From contig OX485808.1 in the NCBI GenBank assembly GCA_950295325.1, positions 16,760,527-16,824,526 on the forward strand: DNA of 64,000 bases, given 5' to 3'. The stretch comes from Polytrichum commune (taxonomy: Eukaryota; Streptophyta; Polytrichopsida; Polytrichales; Polytrichaceae). Of the stretch, positions 1 through 11,484 are shown piece by piece. Made by a program: the position numbers and the translations under genes. The notes under the pieces were generated by a model. The model ran no database searches, was not told the origin of the DNA, and was given only the letters and a program-made list of their open reading frames with translations. Within the stretch, counting starts at the first letter, position 1, and every line of letters starts with the position of its first letter.

Positions 1-1301
1 GATGGGGTCATATTTGTCATCATAAACAAAGAACAACTTGAAGCAATCTTATAGCAAGGCCAGTGGATCCTAGACTTGCATAAGGAAAATTTTATGCAAA
101 GCAAATGTCAAAAATGATGCATGTGTGGATCAGAAGCATGTGATGCACATGTGATGTTATTTCCATAAAACGATTTGCAAGTGATGTACATGAAAGAAGA
201 AGTGTCTAGGAATGAGTGGCACATTGAATCGATAATTTTCTTGCATTGGACTGTGTATGTACGAGATTCGTACGGAGAATTACACAATGTAGGAGACAAA
301 CACAATCAACGCATTTTAGGAAAGAGTGTGATTGATGTGTTATCAAACAAGTGTCCATTTTCCCAAATGAAGGTCAAAAGTCCACTCGCCTTGCTATTGA
401 ACAACTTTAAGATATGGAGCTTGAAGTGGTTGGATCAACTTATATTTATCTTTGGTACAAGATTTATTGTTTTAATAAAATATAAATGTCATTGACAAAA
501 TAAATTTTGAATTTCCCCACTAAAGTATAAAACTCGGACTTTGAGCCAATCACATCAAAGATAAAGTGATTTTGATACATTGTGAAAAATTAGTTGTTTT
601 TAAGGGGAAAATGCTTCTAAAAACATTTGGTAAAAAAATGCAAGGTAGATATTTGTATTGCAACCCAACATATTATGTGGTCTAAAAATCACTCTCTTCA
701 ACTTTCTCTTGTGTTCGGCAACTCCCAATAAGGTTTTTGAATTCGTATTTTTACAAGACATCTCTTGATTCGGGTGGAAACCAAGTTAGGGCCCTTTGGG
801 ATTGTGAGACTTTGAAGCGAAAGCTAGATGGATGGAGTGCTCATATGGGGGACGTTGGGAACTTTGGGAACTTCGTCTCTCTCAAGGCGTGGGGTTCAAG
901 AAGCCCCAAACCCTAAAACTTTAGCTCTGAAGTTCGTGAAGGAATTACTGTTGAGATTGAGTCTTCGGCAGGTAATCTGTGCCCGATTGAATTCGAATCC
1001 AGCTTCACGTTAGATTTCTACTGCGACTCGGTGGAATCATGATTTTCAAGGAGGCGATGAGTTGAACCTTCTGTTTCGCAGACTCTGTTGGTGCACTTCG
1101 TGATTGAGTCGAATTATACCTCAGAACTGTTGGACCTAAAAATAAGTGAATCACCTAAACGTTGCACCGAGGAGGATGTCGAGACGAATTGGGACATGGA
1201 AATTGCCAATGAACGAAATTTCCTGCTGCCTTGGAGGTTAAAGGAGCTTTACAGGGTCGATTGCAGATTGCCCTGGAGCATCCCAACCGGTATGCGGAAG
1301 T
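1..1301. other. Upstream flank and probable 5' UTR of the spastin-like gene
   Basis: No gene is recognised here. Short open frames exist but carry no family motif and no coding bias. The first about 700 bases are AT-rich intergenic sequence. From about 740 the composition becomes richer in G and resembles a transcribed leader. No TATA box or other promoter element could be placed with confidence. The transcription start of the downstream gene is therefore unknown. Confidence 0.4.
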
Positions 1302-4300
1302 ATGTGGAAGCTCTTTGAGAGCCTGTCCACGGCGTTGCTTCCATCGGGGGATGAGCAGTCGTCGCAACAAGGATCACGGGGAACAGGGGCAGGGCCAGAT
1401 GCTGGCATGGAGAGAGGGACGTCGCTTGTATTGGGGAACGTGGATGGCGAACGTGTTGTGGAGAAGCTGAAAGGATACTTCAGTCTGGGGAAGAATGAGA
1501 TTGACAAGGCAGTGCGGGCGGATGAGTGGGGGCTTCTGGCGGATGCGTTGCACCATTATAGAAGTGCGGATCGGATTTTGTCGGAAGGTGTGTCTGCTCC
1601 GGCAGCCGTGGAGTCCAGCAGGTGTGGTGAAGAAACCCTTGGAATTGCTTTATGACCATGAATTGCAAGAGATGATCATGGTTGTGTTGAATTGGTGGAG
1701 TTTTAGTATATTTAGGGTTTTAGTACATGACAGCTATGTGTGGTGTGGTCAGATTAGCAGATGAGGTGAGGCAGAATAAAGAGAAAATGGCCAAGTGGAG
1801 GGGCAAGATTGCAGAAAGATTGCAAGTTCTCGAAAAGCGAGCGCGGGCAGAGAATATCGACACGGTACATAAAATGTTGTCACCTGATTCTATCAGCTTG
1901 GAGCTATGAAGGTCTTTGTTGATTGTGCAATTTTTGTCAACCGTAGAGTTACTCAATGGGACTCGTCGTTGGGAGTTGGTCCACTTTGATTTTCCACAGG
2001 TTGTTTTGCAAACGAAATCAGTAATTTCTTTCCACTTGTGATGATGGTGCATGCTCAGAGGTAGTGGTTGAATTTGAGTGAAGGGCAAACCTGTGAGGTT
2101 CATTGAGGGGCCAAACTCACTTTAACCCTCTTGTCATGCCAAGAGGAGTTGACCCTCAATTAACCGATATAGAATCCTGTGTGTACAAACCTCCACACTA
2201 CCTCCAAGCATGCACCAAAACCTTAATGAACATGGAAGTTCTTGTATGCAAAACAACCAACTCCCAACCAAAAGTCATGTTGAGTTAGAGGGTAACTCTA
2301 ATATTTCAGCAGGATTAGGGTTTTCACAATTTCTGTTTATATGATATGACATAGGGGCCGGTTCCAGCGCCTGTGATGCCGAGGCAACCAAAGCCTGTGG
2401 TGTACAGACCACCAGCACCCATAGTGTCAAGGCAACCTGCAGCACGAGTGAGATCTGTCCCTCCAACACCGGCAGAGAAGAAGACCATGCGAAGACCACA
2501 ATCATCTTCTTCAAGCGCTGGGGGAACTAAAAATCTGCAGCCCACCGGAACCCCTCGAACAGTAGCAGTTCCAGGAGTGGATTCCAAGCTCGTGGAGCTC
2601 ATAGAGAATGAGATTGTCGATAGAAGCCCTGCTGTCAAATGGGATGATATCGGTAAGGGACATGCTTAAGTATCTTACCTCGCATCATGGTCTGGCAGCT
2701 TGAGTTGGAAGTAGTAACAACTTGTCATAGAAATCAAGTGTATGGCAAAATGCTGTGTGATTTACAGTTGCAAGGAAATGGGCGGTGCATTGTTCTGAGG
2801 TCAATCTGAACCAATCTAGTATAGGCAGAAGTAATTGGAAGTTGGCTGGCAGCTTGTGAATTGTGAGTTCATGACTCGAGTATTGTTGCTTGCTGCTATT
2901 CAATATAAACTAAGTGTGACTTTGTTCACAACAAAGTCAGTTTGTTGATTCTATTTTGGACTTGATGTGTGCAACAGCTGGTCAGGCAAAGGCAAAGCAA
3001 GCACTGCTGGAAATGGTGATTCTACCCTCAGTCAGAAGTGACATTTTCCAAGGTCTTCGCAAGCCTGCACGAGGTGTGTATAGAATAACACCTTATGAAC
3101 ATTTTAGGATAAAGTTTCAAGTATGTGGGCATAACTTACATTTTAGGGGTCAGGTTGTAGCATGAGAAAGAGGCTTAGAGGGTAGGAGGTGCACTGGGTT
3201 TCTGAGCTCCTCTTTTGGTGTCTGATTCTTGTATGTGCTGTTTATCAAGTGGTGTCCCCAATTGTTGAAACCTTGTGTTACAGGTTTGCTGTTATATGGG
3301 CCACCAGGAAATGGGAAAACAATGCTGGCTAAAGCTGTTGCATCAGAGTCAGCTGCCACCTTCTTCAGCATCAGCGCCTCCAGTCTTACCTCAAAATGGG
3401 TGTGTACACGAAGACAACTTCATGGGATGATGATGTTGTTCTTCAACTTGCAAATCTAGGAGTCTGCTCTTATATCTGTTTTCAGGGTATTGGCACACAT
3501 GTCTTTAAAAGAGATTGGACTACCTACTCAAAGTAGTCTATCCATTATAGACTCAATAGTCAAATATAATTGGGGGAACCTATATGAGAATCTAACGACC
3601 ACGTGAATCTTCACTTTGATAATGTATAAGATATTCATATGAGCTCCAGAAATTATGAGGAAAGTGGCTATGGCCTAAAATTTGGATGTGCTAATTATCT
3701 TGTGTGTTTCAACACGTGTTTCATATCATAGGAGAAGTGGGTTAGTTGGAAAACTTAATCATTTAAGACCCGTCTACCTTATGTAACAATCACAATGGCA
3801 AACTTTTCTTTTATCTTGTACAATTTTCTTAAGTGGTTACGATTGCAGGTGGGAGAGGGAGAGAAATTGATGAAGGCTCTGTTTGCTGTGGCTGCAGCAC
3901 GTCAACCATCAGTCATTTTTATTGATGAGGTAATTTTGGGACATATTCCTTGTGTACCGTGAATTTGTCTTTGTTGGGATAATGGGATGCCAAAGCATCA
4001 CTGTCAGTGAGATGACAAGGACCCTAACCTTGAGATATTTATGTTCTAGATTTAGTCAGTGTTTGGGATGTGAGGACTTGGACTGGTGTTTTAACACATT
4101 TACAGATTGATAGCATAATGTCAGCAAGAACTGGAAACGAGCATGAAGCGAGCCGACGACTGAAGACTGAATTTTTAGTGCAATTTGATGGAGTGATGTC
4201 AAATGAGAATGATCGTATCATTGTAATGGGTGAGCTTGTTCACCTCTTCATCTTGGTGCAAGTGTGCATTCCAATTGATAGTAAGGTAGTAAGAGTTTAA

Positions 4301-6263
4301 TGTGTAAGGAAATTTTAGCCCGCAAATTATTCAAAAGGACTTTGTAGTTTGGATGGTCTTCTTCACAAAGAGAGAATTGTTGAAGTTGGTGATGAGTACC
4401 AGCAGGCATCATGATTCAGTGGGCTGAAGTAGACAATTGTCATGAACTGCAGGGGCCACAAATAGGCCTGAGGAGTTGGACACTGCTGTTCGACGACGCC
4501 TGGTATGCTCTGCTTATTCTAGCAGTTGTTGAGACTTCCTCACATTATGTGTTTAATGCTTACATTTGATACGGTCTTTTAGTCATTTAGTCCTGTCGAG
4601 GTTTGTACTAAGATGATGTCATATAGCACTTAAATGTGGGGATCATAATGAATGTGGTGCAGGTGAAAAGAATATATGTTCCTCTTCCAGATGCAGAAGC
4701 TCGGAAGGTTCTCCTGAAAAACCTTCTCAAAGGAGAGGATTTTGCTCTGCAAGGTAAGACTGATCTTGCACTGTAAATTCATGGTTCGGATCAATGTTTT
4801 TCTCTGTCTGTTGACAGGTCATTGGGTGCTTTAAAAGTGATGTCTTTCAGGGACTAACTAGTGCTGTTTCTGTTTTCCAGGGTCTGACCTGGATAGGCTT
4901 GTTCAAGATACTGATGGTAGGCTTTTTTAAGCAGACATGCCCCCAATTATCCTCATCTCAATTTTATGATATACTTCTATGAAATATGAATGCGTAGTCC
5001 ACAAAGGACATTGCAATGTGTTGAGTTAAGGGATTTTTTGGTTTTGAAAAATGTGGTTCAAGTTTGTGATTATTAAGTCAAATGTTACTATCGGAATTTC
5101 TGATTGTTATTATCTGTGTGTGCTCAAATAGGTTATTCGGGAAGTGATTTACATGCCTTGTGTCAAGAAGCTGCAATGATACCTATTCGAGAGCTGGGTG
5201 GACTTGTTAGCACAATCAAGAAAAATGAGGTAATCTTAATTCACACCTGTCTCCCTGCAGTATTTAAGCTGTACATCTGCAACTTTCTAGAAGCTACAAC
5301 TGTCAGAGATCATTAACTTCACTCTCTTCACACTATTCCATCACATTACGTGGATGCCCAGTAGGGTGAGATCTCGGTCATGAAGAAGTGGCCATCATTT
5401 GTGATGAGTTGGAAACTCACAGGTTTTCATACATGTAGTTGACCCTTGCATTTCATGAAGTTTCAATATGAGTATGAGCCACTTCGAATCTAGAGTCGAC
5501 TGACTTGGGGACCACTTCTTTTGTGCTCATACATAACTAAGGCCCCCTTTACACTAGAGATTGAGTTCGAAGATTTAGAGCTTGCAGAAGGAGCCTTTTT
5601 GAGACCTCTCACTTTAGCTTTTTTACTCTACTCCACTTTATACTTATAACTTGAGAGCATGAACTTTTTACCGGGCTTGGAATGCCTAGATGCTGCCTTC
5701 ATGGATCTCATGTGGAATGACTAAGACAAGCTCTCGGTCAACCCTAAGAGACATTAAGCTCTTGTTCTATGGGTCTTAAGCCAATGGGGTTTCACGCATT
5801 CCTGAACAAGTCATGGATTTCCTTTCTTTAATATCATTCCTACAATAATACCTCACTTTCAGCATGGCCACTTTACACTTGCACAAACTGTTGACAGATT
5901 TAAGATTGGTCGAGCTCTGAATAGTTTGAGCTTTGTATGAAAGCATGTTAAACTCCCAAAAATGCAAGTTTGAGCTCTCAACTTGAGCTCTTGTGTGAAG
6001 GGGGCTCAACGTCGCCTTATTTTCTGTATTATTCAATGGGGCATTCAGACTGTAGTATGATAGAATGTCATATGGGGTCATATTCTCTTCTTCTAAGCAG
6101 TTTTGAAAGATTTATCACCTATGTGATTTGTGTGTTTTGATTGCAGTTGCGGTCATTGAGACTGTCAGATTTCAAATTAGCAATGAAGGACATAAGGCCA
6201 TCAGTATCGCAGACTCAACTGCAATCTTTTGAGCAGTGGAACCAGGAGTTTGGTTCCGGATAA
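1302..6263 (+). CDS. Spastin-like MIT-domain AAA ATPase (putative microtubule-severing enzyme), 12 exons
   Basis: Proposed exons: 1302-1626, 1758-1864, 2355-2652, 2978-3073, 3284-3399, 3849-3929, 4106-4229, 4453-4502, 4663-4753, 4881-4916, 5132-5229, 6147-6263. All phases close, giving about 512 residues. Residues about 50-135 form an MIT domain (helix text [11 protein letters not shown], then a basic third helix [14 protein letters not shown]). A low-complexity Pro/Ser linker follows. The meiotic-clade AAA module then carries Walker A GPPGNGKT (281-288), Walker B FIDE (338-341), sensor-1 ATN (Asn386), Arg fingers RRR (396-398) and a C-terminal helix ending in QWNQEFGSG. The closest family I recall is Arabidopsis At2g45500, a spastin-like protein of about 490 residues. 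By family knowledge such hexamers extract tubulin tails using ATP; the plant substrate is inferred. The exon 1 donor is the least certain junction: 1587 or 1621 are alternatives and the exon 2 acceptor may be 1761. Confidence 0.9.
5541..6006. mobile_element. Tourist-like MITE inside the last intron of the spastin-like gene
   Basis: The element starts GGCCCCCTTTACAC and its other end, read in reverse complement, is AGCCCCCTTCACAC. This gives terminal inverted repeats of about 14 bases. It is flanked by TAA on the left and CAA on the right, close to the 3-bp TTA/TAA target duplication of PIF/Harbinger (Tourist) elements. It has no coding capacity. A related fragment lies at about 42095-42260. 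It accounts for about half of the long 5230-6146 intron. Confidence 0.65.
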
Positions 6264-7953
6264 AGTGTGACCTTGCATGTGTGTGAGGGCTCATATTTTT
6301 TGTTCATCACGTTGGTGAAGAACATGAATGCACCACCTTTTGCAGCAGTACATCTATTCCCTTCTTTGTGTTTAACTGGTGTAAAGATATATGAAAACCC
6401 TGGAGGGTTTGCTTCCTACACTTGGTGGTGAGTATGCATTTAAGGATCCACAAACATGTGGAAAGTATGTCAAGACTCTAATGACAATGCAAGTGAGGAC
6501 TGTTAGGATCTGAGCTAAAGAAATGGCAGCCCCAGATGATAATCATAATCAAGGGGCTCCTTATGTATCTATCCTAGGTGACATAGAGGCACAAAGGTAA
6601 ACTACCAGATGAACAGAAAACTGCCAGTGCAGTTCTTGGTAGCAAGTGTTCTGTATATATGTCGGAGGAGATGTTAAGATGTCTCCACAATCATTCTTTC
6701 TTTGAATGAGTGTAATTTGTTGAATTAATACTCCTAAGTCTTGGAATCCAATTTGTTTTTTCAGTACACATTATCTTTAGAGTAGGTATTATTTCACTGT
6801 ATCCCCTTTTGGCAACTAATGAGTCAGACTGCAATGATATTTCAATTATCTCAGAAGACCACAGACCATGCAATGTTGAAACATCAAAAGTGGGTGGCTG
6901 GGTGGGTGCTAGGGTTTTCTAGCAACATTTACTAGGAATGTATCTGCTGGGATTCTTTGTTCACATGGACAAATGTGAGCGTTAAGATAGGGGTTGCTGT
7001 TACAGCACCTTGGTGAGAGATTCTCCAGATATTACATATCAACTTGATGAAATTTAGGACACTAAATAAAAATAATTCACCTCAGAACAAGCAACAGTGA
7101 AGATACTCGACTGTTGCTTCATTGTTAAGGTACATAGCCTACAGGAATTTAAATTTACCAAAGTTATGTGAGAACAAACAACAGTGAAGATACTTCAAGG
7201 ACATTTGATCTTACCTTGCGTAGAACTTATTCCCTTGCATTTGGTATTGCAGAGAGTAACTTCAGTTCTAGTAGTTAATTAGGTGCTCATCAAGGATACA
7301 GGTAATTGTTTGCAGGACCCTCCGTAGAAACAGGGGCTACTTGATCACGTCAGAGGAGGCTGGAATTGCTGGAAAGTGATGCAGGGGTGCAAAATTCCTC
7401 TGGACTTTTCAGCTAAGTATTATATTCTTAAATTTCACAATAAGTACTGTTGAAGAGCTCTAAAGGTGTGCCTTTTCATAATTGCATTCCATGCTTGTAA
7501 ATAACGCAAGGCATTCAATGACTGTTCGTGTCTTGCAACATAACGTATGAACTCTGATTGCAATTTCAAAAACCTTTTCAATGAATCCATTCAATCAGAT
7601 GATTTCTCAGCATCGCACAAAACCTGCCCATGAGTTTCACATGATTTCTGTAAACCGCCCAAGCTACCAAAACCTGCCAATAAGTTTCACATGATTTCTG
7701 TAAACTTCCCAAGATACCAAAACCCTTTAACTAAATAACAACCTACTTGGACCTTTGGGGAGGGTTGGATAATAATTCAACTTCCCTGTTTATCCTATTT
7801 CGCCACTCATGTTCCTTGAAAACACAGCGACAGACAACCCTCGTCAAGCCCATCTTCAGCTTCAGGGAACTTGGTCAATCATATTTGGGAAGAATACATC
7901 ATTACATATGCATCAAGTATATATAATATATTTGTACGCATCAGGGCAAGCGA
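6264..7953. other. 3' UTR of the spastin-like gene and intergenic spacer with a 50-bp tandem duplication
   Basis: The stop codon is followed by a T-rich, TGTA-containing stretch typical of a plant 3' UTR, to about 6.75 kb. The rest is AT-rich spacer with no gene. At 7621-7720 a unit of 50 bases is present twice in tandem, each copy containing GTTTCACATGATTTCTGTAA. A short word GAACAARCAACAGTGAAGATAC also occurs twice, near 7085 and 7171. No other structure was seen. Confidence 0.5.
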
Positions 7954-7970
7954 GCTGGAATAGCTCAGTT

Positions 7971-8003
<33 letters not shown>

Positions 8004-8026
8004 GAGGTTCGACCCCTCCTTCTAGC
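7954..8026 (+). tRNA. tRNA-Asn (anticodon GTT)
   Basis: The sequence folds as a complete cloverleaf. The acceptor stem is GCTGGAA paired with TTCTAGC (one G-T wobble), the discriminator base is G, the D-loop box is TAGCTCAGTTGG, the anticodon loop CTGTTAA carries GTT, and the T-arm contains GGTTCGACC. There is no intron. Both internal promoter boxes (A and B) are intact, so it looks functional. A run of six T lies five bases downstream. Confidence 0.95.
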
Positions 8027-8030
8027 GAAA

Positions 8031-8036
8031 TTTTTT
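8031..8036 (+). terminator. RNA polymerase III terminator of tRNA-Asn
   Basis: A run of six T immediately 3' of the tRNA-Asn gene matches the normal Pol III stop signal (four or more T on the coding strand). Confidence 0.8.
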
Positions 8037-8075
8037 CTTTCGGGAAGATACTTTTAATTTTCCGCTTAATATTTC

Positions 8076-8080
8076 AAAAA
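8076..8080 (-). terminator. RNA polymerase III terminator of tRNA-Tyr
   Basis: Five A on the + strand, that is five T on the - strand, lie seven bases past the 3' end of the tRNA-Tyr gene, as expected of a Pol III stop. Confidence 0.75.
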
Positions 8081-8087
8081 GGTTGTG

Positions 8088-8170
8088 TCCGACCAACCGG
8101 ATTCGAACCAGTGACCTAAGGATATCTGTGCCACTACAGTCCTCCGCTCTACCAACTGAGCTATGGTCGG
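8088..8170 (-). tRNA. tRNA-Tyr (anticodon GTA) with a short intron
   Basis: On the - strand the acceptor stem CCGACC pairs with GGTCGG and the discriminator base is A. The A box is TAGCTCAGTTGGTAGAGC and the B box GGTTCGAATCC. The anticodon loop reads ACTGTAG and is followed by about ten extra bases, TGGCACAGAT, before ATCCTTAGG. Removing them leaves a standard 73-base tRNA. An intron directly 3' of the base after the anticodon is normal for plant nuclear tRNA-Tyr. It converges on tRNA-Asn, 61 bases away. Confidence 0.93.
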
Positions 8171-8459
8171 ATCTGTTGTTAGAGAAGCTTCAAATCTAAT
8201 TATGGTTTAATGGATCTTCATGTGAAGGTTTGGACAAGATACTCTTCCTCACAAGAGATCACAAAGCTTGGAGACATCTTCAAAGGTTGGCTATCGAACT
8301 ATCCCATCGAGTTTGATGAGTAGTTTGGACATGATGATGACGTTCTTTGAACCTCTTGATTGCTTGCATTAATTGACATGGTGATCTTGAGATTTGAAAG
8401 TTAATAGTTCTATGTTTGGGGTTTAGGATACAAAGTTTGGAGAGGAGAGACCTCTAAGA

Positions 8460-8840
8460 TTGGCACTGGAATTTGGAGAGGCGACCTGGAAAACTCTCAT
8501 CGGAAAGTCTGTGAGAAGGACATGAAGATGCATATGACGTCTCACATCAAAGTGTGTCCTTCGACTACCTATCAGATCTTACTAGCCGAATTTGGAGGAC
8601 TTCCCATAGAATTATATGCTCTCAAGCTTGCTATGGGTTGTGGTAAACGAATGGCCCACCCATCCCCCTCTTGGTTAGTTAGCAAAGCAATTTCACTATC
8701 CCGAAACTTGGCCGAACAAGGATTTAACACTTGGCACAAATCAGCAATCATGTGGAAGACATCATGGGGTTTATCTCATTGGGAAACCCATGACAACCCA
8801 ACCACATCAACAACAACATATGATGAGAACGTTGTTCCAG
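8460..8840 (+). pseudogene. Non-LTR (LINE-like) retroelement remnant, region after the reverse transcriptase
   Basis: The + strand can be read as QILLAEFGGLPIELYALKL, followed by WLVSKAISLSRNLAEQGF and MWKTSWGLSHWETHDNP. The pattern of a hydrophobic stretch, then a Glu-Phe-Gly-x-Leu-Pro motif, then spaced tryptophans resembles the segment downstream of the reverse transcriptase in many LINE-type proteins (remembered pattern, not searched). A related copy lies on the - strand at 41.4-42.0 kb. No reverse transcriptase catalytic motif is present, so this is a broken fragment. Confidence 0.45.
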
Positions 8841-9805
8841 GGAGCCCTTATATTTATATAGTGATAAGTTTCCATCAATATTTGAGAACATAGTTCCACG
8901 GAGCCAATAATTTGAAACATCTCCATTACACACACACACATAAATACGAGAGTTGATTGGTTAAATTCTAACTGACCAACCTCAAAACTGAATTCCTTTT
9001 AACCAAGTCTGGGAAATTAGACATACACAAGAGAACAATAGAGTTAACTGTAAAGTCACCAAAAGTGGGGACCAACTCATGTGTTTTACTACGTCCAACA
9101 CTTGTGTTGGTGACCTATAGATAAAACTAGGGAGGGAAGTCGTTTTTCTTTATTTGAGGCAACAAAACTCAGAGAAAATTTTAAGTTCTTTTCTTGAACT
9201 TGATTCTATTTGGGGAGTACACAAGTGATGAGAGGAGTAAAGAGATGCATGTACATGTAGGTAGCAAATACAACGAAAAGATTCTTAGTTATGTAAACAT
9301 GACACTTATCGGTGTCTAAAAGTCATAGAAGCCCTCCAAGACTTTTGGGTGACACTCAAACAAGGGAATTTGGGTGACACCCATACTTTATGGTTGACTC
9401 TAATGACAAAGGGAATTTGAAGATTTAACTCAAATATGCCACGACATAAATAAACTTTGCAATTTTGTTGTTTTAGCATCATTACACTTGCCTCCTTTGC
9501 CAAGGAAATAGACAAATTGTACTTAGGGTATGTGGCCCTATTGTCAAGCTTCCAACACCACATACATTTCTAGTTGTATCGGATCAAGAATTATCTCATC
9601 AAATTAGTAATTGCAAGGCACAAATCAAAGTAGACAAGCTAAAGTTGTAAGAGTCAATAGAGGATTCTTGTACTCCTTAAAACAATCATGTGGCCCCTCC
9701 CAATTAAGTTTACTATTCGACCTCAAAGGGTGTCTTCATTTTGAGCACACAGTCCAAACTCATAATTACCTAGCTATGTTTAATGTCCGTTCCTAACTAC
9801 ACGCC
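8841..9805. other. Intergenic spacer with part of a dispersed repeat
   Basis: No gene was recognised. From about 9640 to 9860 the sequence matches, imperfectly, stretches at 30.24-30.30, 41.90-42.01 and 42.64-42.75 kb, with shared words such as CACACAGTCCAAACTCAT and AAGAAGAGTGATCACAT. It is therefore a diverged repeat. Its two ends could not be defined. An ACACACACACACA run near 8928-8940 is an ordinary microsatellite. Confidence 0.4.
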
Positions 9806-10411
9806 ATGCCATATACCACTCAAATATATAGGTGTCCGATTAAGAAGAGTGATCACATAAAACCCACATACATTAGCCACATTAGCTTTCAAAATGTTCT
9901 AGAAACATCGTCCGAGTCCTTTGCCTCCTCTCACTTGTGCACATCAAACCATACTTTCTGCAACTCACACTATGCAAAAAGGTTGATTATTGTAGTGCCC
10001 CTAACCTATGCTAACGCAAACAAACTTGAAGTGATGGCTGCACATAGATGTGAGGAACAAAGTTGCACATGCAACACTACACGATGTGAATGCCTCGCAA
10101 AACTAAGACCAGATATTGTTTACATACAAGGTGTTGCATATGAACAAAATGGTCCACTAATACCTACACCAAACCTAACCATCCAAATCATTGAATTCAC
10201 CTTTACGCATAATAAATTCCTTGACCAAGCCATACAAACAAAAGAAGACAAATACAACCCATCAATAAACACAATAAGAGCACAAGGGTGGAATATTAGA
10301 CCCCTCATAGTTATCACCGTAGGAGTAAGGGGAACCATTCACACAAGAAGCATAGAACTCCTTGAGAACCTTCATATCCCCACATCACTAATAAGAAAAG
10401 AAAAACAATGA
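9806..10411 (+). pseudogene. Open frame of 201 codons with Cys cluster and nuclease-like pattern, likely retroelement-derived
   Basis: The frame is uninterrupted. Only residues about 60-201 look like real protein. There is a cysteine cluster, CEEQSCTCNTTRCEC (82-96), then RPDIVYI (Asp103), then IQIIEFTFTHNKF (Glu130) and a Lys-rich QTKEDKY (145-150), ending in a hydrophobic PLIVITVGVRG. The order Asp ... hhE ... K-Y is the general layout of PD-(D/E)XK restriction-like nucleases, which some LINE-type elements carry after the reverse transcriptase. That assignment is inferred from pattern only. The first about 60 codons overlap an unrelated diverged repeat and are probably chance. It lies 1 kb downstream of, and on the same strand as, the LINE-like remnant at 8.46 kb, so both may come from one element. 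No intron, promoter or host-gene context supports a cellular gene. Confidence 0.4.
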
Positions 10412-11480
10412 AAACCATCCACCAAGTAGCCATCAAATATCTCACATACCTAGTACTCAATAAGAGAAAACTTAACAATAAACAAGAACCAGTACTCCCC
10501 GTCCACATAGTAAATGGATATCAAAATAATGTATTATACTTCATTTTATTTTTATATATTTTTATAAACAAGAGCCCACCCACCGCAAGGTAGGCAATAA
10601 ACCCCACCCTGCACCAAGGGGATTCTTGAGCAGGGTAGGGCTAACAACCTCAAATTCATGTCGGATTGTCCAACGTTGGTTTTTCTTCTCTTTTCTTTAT
10701 GCGCAACAAGACTACCATCTAATATATCCCAATATGCTACTCTAAATGTCATAATGTAGATATTATTTGACTCGAAGAATCACTTATATTGACGAACGGA
10801 ATTATATTGGCAATTAGCAGGCGCGACACTTTGAAACCTCCAGACATCTAGTTTAGGCCCTTCGCAAATAGTGCACGTGACGCTAAACACCATAAAATGG
10901 TGTAGTGGTCATTCACGTTCTTCGGTTTTCTACCTTATTGCCACACATTGGCATCAAAGTTGAGGTCACAAACGATGTGGCCGGATTATAGGATTGTGTC
11001 ATCATCATCATTGTATGTTACAACAAAAAGGGGATTTCTCTTCACAACTTTCTCCACTTTGCTGCAACTAATGATGCCACGTCAGACACCGTGCATTAGA
11101 TGCTAATTGCATCTATATAAGCTGACAACATTGCTATGAGGTATGTGCCCTCAAAAGTTGGAAAGTGCTGCATACAAGTAGCCGAATATGAGGTCCACGC
11201 CTTGAGTTATATCTACTTATAGATGCCACTTGTGCACGCTTTGTTGAGCGTTATGTATTTTTGGGCACTAATTGGATCAAATCAATTGCAAGGGACTTCG
11301 TCGAGGAGGGTTATGAGTCAGACGTGGCAAAAGTATGATGTCATGCGGTCTTTACGTCATGTGACCAAGGGTCGTGTGGAGGCCTTGCACGTTCGGAAAC
11401 GTTGGTTTCGAAACGGAGTTATGAAGTCACACGCGTTCAAAAACGTTGGTTTTGAAATGGAGTTTAGTAAAACAAGGTTT
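10412..11480. other. Tail of the retroelement remnant, then AT-rich spacer
   Basis: Sequence to about 10530 continues to look protein-derived (text such as AIKYLTYLVLNKRKL in another frame). Beyond it lies AT-rich DNA with no gene. A short frame at 11223-11513 has no recognisable motif. Around 11390-11460 a word of about 20 bases, GTTCGGAAACGTTGGTTTCG, recurs in altered form, suggesting a small local duplication. Confidence 0.35.
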
Positions 11481-11484
11481 AGAA

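Noticed and set aside
1587-1627. Alternative donors for exon 1 of the spastin-like gene (after 1587 or 1621)
   Set aside because: The 1621 donor puts exon 2 out of frame. The 1587 donor keeps frame but shortens the MIT loop by about 13 residues relative to the remembered Arabidopsis spacing. It is not excluded.
1302-6263. Katanin p60 or fidgetin as the identity of the AAA protein
   Set aside because: The MIT helices, linker and C-terminal QWNQEFGS pattern fit the spastin-like class of At2g45500 better than katanin p60, which has a different N-terminus. Fidgetin-like proteins lack this MIT domain.
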